From Palsa-504 sp963742795 (GTDB lineage: Bacteria > Actinomycetota > Actinomycetes > Streptosporangiales > Streptosporangiaceae), in the NCBI GenBank assembly GCA_963742795.1, contig CAVUNL010000028.1, positions 310,001 to 374,000 on the forward strand: a stretch of 64,000 nt of DNA, written 5' to 3'. The translations under genes were made by a program, and so were the position numbers. Shown one piece after another: positions 35,262-42,722 of the stretch. Position 1 is the stretch's first letter. The number at the start of each line of letters is the position of its first letter. The notes beneath the pieces were generated by a model. It saw nothing but the letters and a program-made list of their open reading frames with translations. It did not search any database and was not told where the DNA came from.

Positions 35262-35311
35262 CTGTGCACTTCTATCCTGCTTCTATGCTGGAGGATGAAA
35301 CGTGAGATGCC

Positions 35312-36052
35312 ATGGCAGACGGTGACCGTATCCCCAAGGTGCTCGTCGTAGACGACGAGCCGAACATCCGTGAGCTCGTCGAGGTGGCGCTGAAGTTCCA
35401 CGGCTGCGCCGTCGCGGTCAGCGCCAGCGGCAAGGACGCGCTGCACCAGGCCGAAGCCTACGAGCCGGACCTGATGATCCTCGATGTCATGCTGCCCGAC
35501 ATGGACGGCTTCGAGGTCTGCCGCACGCTGCGCGCGGACGGCAACGACGTCCCGGTCATCTTCCTGACCGCGCGGGACACCACGTCTGACACCATCCGGG
35601 GGCTTACGCTCGGCGGCGATGACTACGTCACCAAGCCGTTCTCGGTCGAGGCGCTGGTGGCCCGGGTCCGGGCGGTGCTGCGCCGGACCACGCGCGCGCC
35701 CGGCGGCGAGGCCCAGCCGGGCGGTGCCGACGCGCTGCTGCGGGTGAGTGACCTGGAGCTGGACGAGGAGCACTGGATCGTGCGCCGGGCCGGGACCCCG
35801 GTGGAGCTGTCGCCGACGGAGTTCCGGCTGCTCGCTTACCTGATGCGCAACCAGGGGCGGATGCTCACCCGGCAGCAGCTGCTGGAGAACGTGTGGGGCT
35901 GGGAGTTCGCCGGCCAGTCCCAGGTGGTGGAGACCTACGTGAGCTACCTGCGGCGTAAGCTCGATCCGCTTGGCCCGCCGCTGATCCACACCCAGCGCGG
36001 TGTCGGGTACAGCCTGCGCATGCCGCCGGAAGCGGAGCGCGTGAGCAGATGA
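35312..36052 (+). CDS. OmpR-family response regulator
   Basis: 246 residues. Receiver domain: VLVVDDEPNIRELVEVALKF acidic pair, phospho-acceptor Asp in LMILDVMLPDMDGFEV, conserved Thr in FLTARD and Lys in DYVTKPF. The winged-helix effector domain (~135-235) ends RTQRGVGYSLR-like (IHTQRGVGYSLRMPPEAE). The TrcR/PrrA-type pattern is common in actinobacteria. It is coupled to the kinase by ATGA (36049-36052). It probably binds 11-bp direct repeats such as the one at 34425-34442, which is inference. Confidence 0.95.
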   Translation: MADGDRIPKVLVVDDEPNIRELVEVALKFHGCAVAVSASGKDALHQAEAYEPDLMILDVMLPDMDGFEVCRTLRADGNDVPVIFLTARDTTSDTIRGLTLGGDDYVTKPFSVEALVARVRAVLRRTTRAPGGEAQPGGADALLRVSDLELDEEHWIVRRAGTPVELSPTEFRLLAYLMRNQGRMLTRQQLLENVWGWEFAGQSQVVETYVSYLRRKLDPLGPPLIHTQRGVGYSLRMPPEAERVSR

Positions 36053-37551
36053 GGTACACCCGGCGGCAGCCGACCGGGCGCGGCAGGCTCTCGCTGCGGT
36101 CGCGGCTGCTGGCCGGGCTCATCACGATCACCGCCCTGTTCCTCATCGTCATGGGCGTCGTCACCACGGTGGTCCTGGGCAATATCGAGCAGAATCAGTT
36201 CAATACCGACCTCGGGCTGACGCTCAAGGAGAGCGTGTCCGAGATCGCGAACCTGGAGAACGGGTACGCGGCGGCCTACATCAACGTGGCCTCGAGGCAT
36301 GCCGCCATCTTGTCCGGGCCGGCGGACACCGCCGGCGACCTGGAGAAGCTGCTGAACAGCCTGATCGCCAACCGGCAGGCGACGGCGTACTTCGTGCAGA
36401 ATCCGGCCCAGACGCTATTCACCATCTCGAATTCCGGCGAGCCGACCCTGACCGCGATCTGGCGGAGGATCTACATCGGGCCCGCCAGCAAGAACACTCT
36501 GCTGCCGGCCGGGGAGAACATCCTGCTGGTGGCCCGCCCGGACAGCGCGGTCGGCAATCAGGTCCGCCTGCTGATCCTGGCCGAGCTGATTACCGGGGCG
36601 ATCCTGATCGCACTGCTCGCGCTGGGCGGCCGCTGGCTGATCAGCCGCGGCCTCGCGCCGCTGGACCGGATGGCGAGCACCGCCGACATGATCACCAGCC
36701 GGGGCGACCTGACCGCCCGGATGCCCGATCCCGGGGACCACGCGGAGGCCCGGCTGGCCGCGGCCATCAACACCATGCTGGACCGGATCCAGCATGCGTT
36801 CGGCGCCCGGTGGGCCTCTGAGCAGAAGGTCCGGCAGTTCGCCGCGGACGCCTCGCACGAGCTGCGCACGCCGCTGACCACCATCCGCGGGTACGCCGAG
36901 CTGTACCGGCAGGGTGCCCTGGGCCCGGACCGGCTGCCGAACGCGATGCGCCGCATCGAGCAGGAGGCGGACCGGATGTCGAGCCTGGTCGCCGAGCTGC
37001 TCGAGCTGGCCCGGCTGGACCGCAACTCCTCCCTTGACCTGACCGATACCGACATGGCCGAACTGGTCAGGGACGCGGTAGCCGACGCCAAGGCCGTCGA
37101 GCCGGCCCGCCCGGTCAGCGCCACCACACCGCCGCGGCTGATCGTGGTGGCGGACGAGCCGCGGATCCGGCAGGTACTCGCCAACCTGCTCGGCAACGTG
37201 CGCGAGCACACTACGCCGGAAACCCCGGTGGCCGTCCGGCTGGCCCGGGCGGGTCAGGGCGCGCTGCTCGAGGTGACCGACGCGGGTCAGGGCATGAGCG
37301 AGGAGGCGGCGGCTCGCGCGTTCGACCGCTTCTACCGCGGCGGGCACAACGGGAACGGCCACGGCAGCGGCCTGGGCCTGTCCATCGTGCAGGCGATCGC
37401 CACCGCGCACGGCGGCCACGCCATGCTCAAGTCCGCGGCCGGGGCGGGCACCAGCGTGCAGTTCTGGATCCCGTTCCATCCTCCGGGCCAGCCCGGCGCC
37501 GACGCCGAGGACTCCGAACGCCGGCCCGGCCCGGACGTCTCGTACAACTGA
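36049..37551 (+). CDS. Sensor histidine kinase
   Basis: 500-residue partner of the upstream regulator. Helix 1 (~20-45, LITITALFLIVMGVVTTVVL) and helix 2 (~175-200, LAELITGAILIALLALGGRW) bracket a ~130-residue extracellular sensor region without a recognised fold. HAMP follows, then the phospho-acceptor His in FAADASHELRTPLTTIRGYA, N-box VLANLLGNVREHT, DAGQGM, FDRFYRGG and GSGLGLSIVQAIATAHGG. All catalytic motifs are intact. Confidence 0.95.
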   Translation: MRYTRRQPTGRGRLSLRSRLLAGLITITALFLIVMGVVTTVVLGNIEQNQFNTDLGLTLKESVSEIANLENGYAAAYINVASRHAAILSGPADTAGDLEKLLNSLIANRQATAYFVQNPAQTLFTISNSGEPTLTAIWRRIYIGPASKNTLLPAGENILLVARPDSAVGNQVRLLILAELITGAILIALLALGGRWLISRGLAPLDRMASTADMITSRGDLTARMPDPGDHAEARLAAAINTMLDRIQHAFGARWASEQKVRQFAADASHELRTPLTTIRGYAELYRQGALGPDRLPNAMRRIEQEADRMSSLVAELLELARLDRNSSLDLTDTDMAELVRDAVADAKAVEPARPVSATTPPRLIVVADEPRIRQVLANLLGNVREHTTPETPVAVRLARAGQGALLEVTDAGQGMSEEAAARAFDRFYRGGHNGNGHGSGLGLSIVQAIATAHGGHAMLKSAAGAGTSVQFWIPFHPPGQPGADAEDSERRPGPDVSYN

Positions 37552-37663
37552 GCCATCCAGCCCCGTGCTCTTTATCCCGTAACTGTCCTTTGTCCTTTTT
37601 CTCTGGCATTTCGTTACATCTTTCCGACTCGCCGCCATGCGGTAGCCCACTACGGTTAGGCCC

Positions 37664-38875
37664 ATGCAGGACCGTGAGCTGGTCGCGGCCATCGTCAACG
37701 GTGACCCGGACGGGCTCGCCGAGGCGTATGACCGTTACGCGGCGCCGCTATACGCCTACTGCCGGTCCATGCTGCCCGACCCGCATCCGGCGGGTGAGGC
37801 CGCCGACGCCGTGGCGGACACCTTTACCATCGCCACCGCCAAGCTCGAGGTGCTCCGTGCTCCGGACCAACTCGGCTCCTGGCTGCACGCGGTCGCACGG
37901 AACGAATGCCTGCGCCGGCTCGGGGCCGCGGGGCTCGCGGCCGGCGAGGTCCGGCCGGCCTGGGCCCGGCCGACCTCGGCCCGGCCTGCCTCGGAGGGCG
38001 CCGCGCTGCCGGAGGTCAGTCCGCCCGACGGCCTGCGCGAGCGGGTGCTGAACGCCGGGGCGGACGACACGCCAACCGGACGCGCCGACCGGGTGAGCGT
38101 GACGCATCGCGCGGGCGCGTTCGGCCGGACGGGATTTCCGAAGCCGATCATCCCGCCCGGGCCGCGGTGGTGGCACGAGGTCCGGCGGCGTCCGCGCGCG
38201 GCGGCCGGGGTGGCGGCGGTGGCCGTCGCGATCGTGGCGGGCGGGACCACCGTGCTGCTGATCGCGGGTGGCACGCACCGGGCCCAGGCCTCGACCGTCG
38301 CCCTGGGCGGAGGCACCTTCGGCACGTCCGCCGCGCCGATCGCGGCGTCGAGCCAGGCCGGCGGGTCATCCGCGCCGAGCCGCAGGCCCACGTCCGCATC
38401 GGCATCGCCGAGCACGGCGACGTCCCCGGCGGACGGGCCCGCGGCGGGCCAGAGCACGTCGCCAGGCGCCGCGCGGTCATCCGCGCCGACCCGGTCCTCA
38501 CCGCCGCCGCCGCCGTCGCCGTCTCCGTCGCCCTCGCCATCCCCCTCGTCGTCGCCCTCGCCATCCCCCTCGTCGTCGCCTCCGCCGACCCCGGGCACCC
38601 TGCAGGTGATTCCGAACGAGCTGGTGCTGTCCGCGGTCATGGGCAAGCCGGCCAGCGGGACGTTCATCGTGAGAGCGGTGGGCGGCCCGGTCAACTTCGT
38701 CGTCACCAGCCCGAACGCCAAGGTCACCGTGTCGCCGGCGTCTGGGTCGCTGAAGGTTGCCGGCTCCTGGATCACGGTCACCGTGACGGTGCGGAGCCAG
38801 GTCGCGCTCACTGCGCGTCTCACCGTTAGGCCAGGGAACCTGGTCGTCACCGTGCGGTTCAGCATCAAGGCGTAA
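37664..38875 (+). CDS. Membrane-tethered sigma-region-2 protein with Ig-like exterior domain
   Basis: 403 residues. Residues ~1-85 match ECF sigma region 2 (ELVAAIVNGDPDGLAEAYDR, DAVADTFTIAT and LGSWLHAVARNECLRRL). A sigma-4 helix-turn-helix does not follow; instead there is a linker, one membrane helix (~185-207, AAGVAAVAVAIVAGGTTVLL), a Ser/Pro/Ala-rich spacer (PSPSPSPS repeats) and a ~85-residue C-terminal beta domain (ELVLSAVMGKPASGTFIVRA...) resembling a BACON/Ig-like fold. Some actinobacterial ECFs have membrane extensions; loss of region 4 with an exterior domain is unusual. It could act as an anti-sigma-like decoy or membrane sensor. Its 3' end overlaps the pfkB gene by 11 bp. Confidence 0.75.
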   Translation: MQDRELVAAIVNGDPDGLAEAYDRYAAPLYAYCRSMLPDPHPAGEAADAVADTFTIATAKLEVLRAPDQLGSWLHAVARNECLRRLGAAGLAAGEVRPAWARPTSARPASEGAALPEVSPPDGLRERVLNAGADDTPTGRADRVSVTHRAGAFGRTGFPKPIIPPGPRWWHEVRRRPRAAAGVAAVAVAIVAGGTTVLLIAGGTHRAQASTVALGGGTFGTSAAPIAASSQAGGSSAPSRRPTSASASPSTATSPADGPAAGQSTSPGAARSSAPTRSSPPPPPSPSPSPSPSPSSSPSPSPSSSPPPTPGTLQVIPNELVLSAVMGKPASGTFIVRAVGGPVNFVVTSPNAKVTVSPASGSLKVAGSWITVTVTVRSQVALTARLTVRPGNLVVTVRFSIKA

Positions 38876-39818
38876 GCCGGGACAGGAACGCGTCGAGTTC
38901 GGCCCGGGACGGGGATTCGGCGGGCCCCGCGCGGGTGACGGCTAGCGCGGCGGCCGCGTTGGCGCGGCTCGCGGCAGCAGCCGGCCGCAGCCCGGCGGCC
39001 AGCCCGGCTAGGAACACCCCGGCGTGCGCGTCGCCCGCTCCGGTGGTGTCCACCGCGACCACGGCGGGCGCGGGGATGAGGCCGAGCGAGACCGCGCCGG
39101 GACCGGGCGCGCGCAGGGCTAGGGCACAGCCCGCCCGGCCGGCCCGGACGATCACGCCGGCCCGGCCGGTGCGCGCGATCAGCAGGCGTGCCGCTTCAGC
39201 CGGGTCGCCGGCCCCGGTGAGCAGGGCGGCCTCACGCTGGTTGGAGCTCCACCAGTCGCAGCGGCTCAGCACCGGGCCGAGCACCGGCGACGGGATGTCC
39301 GCGATCAGCGGCCCCGGGTCCACGAACAGCAGCACCTCGGCCGGGAGCGCGGCGGCCCAGGCCCCGAGGATGGCCCCGGATTCCGGCGCGACCAGCCCGT
39401 ACCCGGACACGTAGACGGCGTCCCCGGCCCCGGCCGGGATCGCGTCCCACGCGCCGGGCAGGCGGAGCGTCTCGGCGCCCAGGCTGGTGACGAAGGTACG
39501 CTCGCCGCCGTCCTCCACCAGGGCCACGTCGAAGCCGGTGTCGGCGTCCGGGTCGGGCGGGCGGAGGACCGCGACGCCCTCGGCGGCCAGCGCCGCGCGG
39601 ACCTTGTCGCCCCACGGCCCGGTACCGTGGCCGCCCGCGTAGACGACCGGCAGGCCCTGCCGGGCGGCGGCGGCCATGATGTTGAACCCGCCGCCCACCT
39701 GGACGGACGAGGATCCGGCGAGCATGTCGCCGCCGCGTTCGGGGAGCGCGGGGACCCACATCAGCAGGTCGACGAGCGCCTCACCGGCGAACACGAGGCG
39801 GGTCAGCGGCTGGTCCAC
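38865..39818 (-). CDS. PfkB-family carbohydrate/nucleoside kinase
   Basis: 317-residue ribokinase-like kinase. N-terminal VFAGEALVDLLMWVPALPE, the glycine-rich VQVGGGFNIMAAAARQG and the C-terminal catalytic signature AVVAVDTTGAGDAHAGVFLAG with the base Asp in TTGAGDA. ATG 39818 lies 9 bp after the ADP-ribosylglycohydrolase stop. The pairing with an ADP-ribosylglycohydrolase suggests the released sugar moiety (ribose or ADP-ribose product) may be the kinase substrate; positional inference only. Confidence 0.9.
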   Translation of the reverse strand: MDQPLTRLVFAGEALVDLLMWVPALPERGGDMLAGSSSVQVGGGFNIMAAAARQGLPVVYAGGHGTGPWGDKVRAALAAEGVAVLRPPDPDADTGFDVALVEDGGERTFVTSLGAETLRLPGAWDAIPAGAGDAVYVSGYGLVAPESGAILGAWAAALPAEVLLFVDPGPLIADIPSPVLGPVLSRCDWWSSNQREAALLTGAGDPAEAARLLIARTGRAGVIVRAGRAGCALALRAPGPGAVSLGLIPAPAVVAVDTTGAGDAHAGVFLAGLAAGLRPAAAASRANAAAALAVTRAGPAESPSRAELDAFLSRLTP

Positions 39819-39827
39819 CTGGCTGGT

Positions 39828-40907
39828 TTACCACCTCGGCGCGGGCGCCGCCCGCCGGTACCGCTGCGAACGCTGGTGATCCTCAGCGGCGGAGCGCAGC
39901 GCGTAAAGATCATCGGCCAGTGCGGCCAGGCCGAGACCGTGAGCGTCGACGACGGCGAGCGCCTGGGGCGGGAAGGCGGCGACGCCATGGCAGGCCCCGG
40001 CCACCGCGCCAGTGATGGCCGCGATCGTGTCGCCGTCACCGCCCAGTGAGGCGGCCAGCAGGCAGGCCTGCCACGGATCATCGGGCACCGCGGCCAGCAC
40101 CGCGAACGCGGCCGGCACCGACTCCTGGGTCGCCAGGCTGGTACCGACCAGCGTGTAGATCAGTTCGGCGGCCTCCTCCTGGTCCCGCCCGGCTACCAGG
40201 CCGGTCGCCCACTTGATGCGGGCCGCGACGTCCGCGCCCGCGACCCAGTGACCGTGCTCGGCCCCGAGCCGCGCGGCAAGCACGGCGAGGGCGGTGGCCT
40301 CGATGATCCCGGCGCCGGCCAGGCCCGCGCTGACCGCGGCGGCCACGGCCGCCGCGCCGGCCAGGGCGAGGCCGGTGTTGTGCGTGACGTAGCTCGCCGC
40401 CACCACCTGGTCGACGAGGGTCGACAAGCTATGGTCAGAGCCGGGGGGTGCGGGGTCCGGGAGGGTGACCGGGACGGCTATTCCTACCGGGGCGATGCGC
40501 ATGGCGGCGCCGTTGGTGTCGCCGGAGGCGCCGGCCTCCTCCGGCGGGACGCCTGCCAGGACGGCGGCGACGGCGCGCTTGGTCGAGGGGCCGAGCAGGT
40601 CGAGCGAGCCGCGCGCGGCCATGTCGCGTTCCCAGCTGACCAGCGCCTGCGCCAGCTCGCGCGGGTCAATCGTGCCGTGTCCCGCCACCAGCAGCCTGCC
40701 GAGCAGGACGGCTTGCTCAGTGTCGTCCGTGATCGCGCCGGCGGGCAGGCCCGCCGCGATCGGGTGGTCGGGCGGCGCGGGCTCGAAGCCGGTGAGGAAC
40801 GAGCCCCACCGCTTGACGATCTCGCGCCGGGACCGCAGCTGCGTCGGCATGCCGAGCGCATCGCCGATGGCAAGCCCATACAACGCGCCGCGAGCACGAT
40901 TTTTCAT
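39828..40907 (-). CDS. ADP-ribosylglycohydrolase family protein
   Basis: 359 residues of the DraG/ARH family, which removes ADP-ribose from proteins or nucleotides with two Mg2+. Signature blocks: RARGALYGLAIGDALGMPTQ, the metal site GAITDDTEQAVLLGRLL, SYVTHNTGLALAG and the late GGDGDTIAAITGAVAGACHG (DGDT metal ligands). ATG 40907 falls inside the 40905-40958 inverted repeat, so translation starts within a potential hairpin. It precedes a PfkB kinase in the same unit. Confidence 0.92.
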   Translation of the reverse strand: MKNRARGALYGLAIGDALGMPTQLRSRREIVKRWGSFLTGFEPAPPDHPIAAGLPAGAITDDTEQAVLLGRLLVAGHGTIDPRELAQALVSWERDMAARGSLDLLGPSTKRAVAAVLAGVPPEEAGASGDTNGAAMRIAPVGIAVPVTLPDPAPPGSDHSLSTLVDQVVAASYVTHNTGLALAGAAAVAAAVSAGLAGAGIIEATALAVLAARLGAEHGHWVAGADVAARIKWATGLVAGRDQEEAAELIYTLVGTSLATQESVPAAFAVLAAVPDDPWQACLLAASLGGDGDTIAAITGAVAGACHGVAAFPPQALAVVDAHGLGLAALADDLYALRSAAEDHQRSQRYRRAAPAPRW

Positions 40908-40958
40908 GATCGCGAAGGATTTACTACCGCGGGGAGTAGCAAACCTTTCGCGATCATG
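40905..40958. repeat. 54-bp imperfect palindrome over the start of the ADP-ribosylglycohydrolase gene
   Basis: CATGATCGCGAA(G/A)G starts at 40905 and its complement ends at 40958. Over ~25 positions per arm only about five differ. It contains the ATG (40905-40907, minus strand) and reaches to within 8 bp of the VOC stop. It could terminate the VOC transcript's antisense, or control initiation. Confidence 0.7.
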
Positions 40959-40965
40959 GAGTGGG

Positions 40966-41448
40966 TCACAAGACGTGGCTGCCGTACATCTCGCCCAGGG
41001 GGTCGGCGAGGAGTTCCAGGCGGGCGCCGTCAGGGTCGCGGAAGTACAGCGAGACGCCGCTCTCTTCCTGGTAGGGGATCTCGGCCCGGTCCAGGTTGGC
41101 GCGCAGGTGGGCCCACTTCTCGGGCGTGACGGAGATGGCCAGGTGGTGCAGGCCGCCCAGGACTTCCGCGTAGGGCCCGAGGTCGAGGCCGGGGAAGTCG
41201 AAGAAGGCGACCAGGTTGCCATTACCGACGTCGAAGAAGAAGTGGTTGGACCCCTCGTAGTCCCGGTTCTCGATGATCTCGGTCAGCGGGAACTCCAGGA
41301 CCCCCTGGTAGAACCGGATGGTCCGCTCGACGTCCGAGCTGAGCAGCGCGGTGTGATGGATCCCGCGCGCGCTGCTCGGCGGCCGGTCGGCGTTGATGTA
41401 GGTGTCGTGCAACCGCGCACGTTCGGTCTCGATAGCCGCGAGGTCCAT
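40966..41448 (-). CDS. VOC-family glyoxalase/dioxygenase-like protein
   Basis: 160 residues with a VOC domain. Metal-type His and Glu positions lie in GIHHTALLSSDVERTIRFYQ (His), GGLHHLAISVTPEKW (His) and DPDGARLELLADPLG (Glu). The fold is that of glyoxalases and extradiol-like enzymes; substrate unknown. ATG 41448 is chosen because longer readings run antisense through the next gene. The next gene (a maleylpyruvate-isomerase type) is 14 bp upstream on the same strand, suggesting one operon. Confidence 0.85.
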   Translation of the reverse strand: MDLAAIETERARLHDTYINADRPPSSARGIHHTALLSSDVERTIRFYQGVLEFPLTEIIENRDYEGSNHFFFDVGNGNLVAFFDFPGLDLGPYAEVLGGLHHLAISVTPEKWAHLRANLDRAEIPYQEESGVSLYFRDPDGARLELLADPLGEMYGSHVL

Positions 41449-41462
41449 AGGCCTGACGCCCC

Positions 41463-42275
41463 TTAGATCCGGAAGAACGAGTTGAGGAACTGGTCGGCCA
41501 CGACCCGGTCGCCCCGGATCGTGCCCGCGTTCACGCGCCCGAACGCGGTCAGGACCAGGGTCCCGGGATCGAACTCGATCACGGCGGGCAGGCCGGATAC
41601 GTCTTCCTGAGCGTAACTCAGGCCGTCGACGGTGATGTTGACCAGGTAGTCCTGCGCGTTCCGCCCGGACAGCCTGATGCCGACGGCGTAGGCGTCCATA
41701 TCGGGCGGAACGTCCGTGGTGGCCTGCCACAGGATGAACATGAACGGCGCGAGCAGGTCCGCGGTGTCGCCCAGCAGGCTGTGCGCCCGGCCGGTGCCCT
41801 GGCGGATGTCCCAGCCGTGCACGCCGTAGTCCATGAGCTGGAACACCGGGTAGAAGAAGGCGGGCAGCGGGCCCATGTACTTGTGCGTGACGATCAGCCC
41901 GCCCCACTCCTGCGGGCCGAGCGCCTCGCAGATCTCCATCATCTTGGCGAAGTCGGTGCGGAGCCGGTCGACCGCCTCGGCCTGGCTCAGCCCGCGGTGC
42001 TCCTTGGCGCCCTCGTCGAGGCGCTCATGCATGACCCGGACGCCGAGCGGTTCGGCGACCGGGGCGCCGGAACGCGCCGCGTCGAAGCCGGTGAAGTAGC
42101 TCTCGGTTACGTCGATCAGGTGGCCCACGATGTCCCGGGCCTGCCATTCCGTGCAGGCGGTGGCGCCGGTCCAGGGCCCGGTCTCCGCCATCTCGAACAG
42201 CGCGCCGGCTTCCCGCCGGAGCACCCGGAGCAGGTTGTCCTTAGCGGCGTAGCTGGTCGCGTCCCAGTCGTTCAT
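41463..42275 (-). CDS. Mycothiol-dependent maleylpyruvate isomerase-like (DinB-fold) protein
   Basis: 270 residues. The N-terminal helical DinB/MDMPI region (WTGATACTEWQARDIVGHLI with His metal ligands, and LMDYGVHGWDIR) precedes a C-terminal ~100-residue sterol-carrier-like domain (YLVNITVDGLSYAQEDVSGL with PGTLVLTAFGRVN). Such enzymes use mycothiol, the actinobacterial thiol. ATG 42275 follows GAGGAGG. With the OsmC gene just upstream (15 bp) and the VOC gene downstream, it forms a small thiol/redox or aromatic-detoxification operon; inferred. Confidence 0.85.
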   Translation of the reverse strand: MNDWDATSYAAKDNLLRVLRREAGALFEMAETGPWTGATACTEWQARDIVGHLIDVTESYFTGFDAARSGAPVAEPLGVRVMHERLDEGAKEHRGLSQAEAVDRLRTDFAKMMEICEALGPQEWGGLIVTHKYMGPLPAFFYPVFQLMDYGVHGWDIRQGTGRAHSLLGDTADLLAPFMFILWQATTDVPPDMDAYAVGIRLSGRNAQDYLVNITVDGLSYAQEDVSGLPAVIEFDPGTLVLTAFGRVNAGTIRGDRVVADQFLNSFFRI

Positions 42276-42289
42276 GATGACCTCCTCGG

Positions 42290-42712
42290 CTATTGCGCCC
42301 GCAACTCGACGCTGATGTTGCCGCGGGTGGCCCGCGAGTACGGGCACCGCTGGTGCGCCGCATCGGCGAGTTCCCGCGTCGCGGCCTGGTCCAGGCTCGG
42401 GACGCTGATCACCAGCGTGACCACCAGCCCGTACATGTCGCCCTCCGGCCCGACGCCCACCTGGGCGGTCACCGTGGAATGGGCGGCGTCCACGCCCGCC
42501 TGGCGGGCCAGGCCCCGCAGCGCGCTGTGGAAGCAGGCCGCGTAAGCGGCCGCGAAGAGCTGCTCCGGGTTGGTGCCGGGACCACCGGGGCCGTCCAGCT
42601 CGGGCGGCACCGAGAGGTCGAGATCGAGGCGGTGGTCCGAGGACAGGACATGGCCGTTGCGGCCATCCCCCGTGGATATGACCTCCGCGGTGTACAGGAC
42701 CTTATCGGGCAT
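42290..42712 (-). CDS. Ohr/OsmC organic hydroperoxide resistance protein
   Basis: 140-residue thiol peroxidase of the Ohr branch. The peroxidatic Cys is in LFAAAYAACFHSALRGLA and the resolving Cys in HQRCPYSRATRGN; NPEQLF and the N-terminal LYTAEVISTGDGRNG complete the family pattern. ATG 42712 fits the family better than the upstream TTG. It detoxifies organic peroxides. No MarR/OhrR regulator is adjacent. Confidence 0.92.
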   Translation of the reverse strand: MPDKVLYTAEVISTGDGRNGHVLSSDHRLDLDLSVPPELDGPGGPGTNPEQLFAAAYAACFHSALRGLARQAGVDAAHSTVTAQVGVGPEGDMYGLVVTLVISVPSLDQAATRELADAAHQRCPYSRATRGNISVELRAQ

Positions 42713-42722
42713 GGCCAAAACC

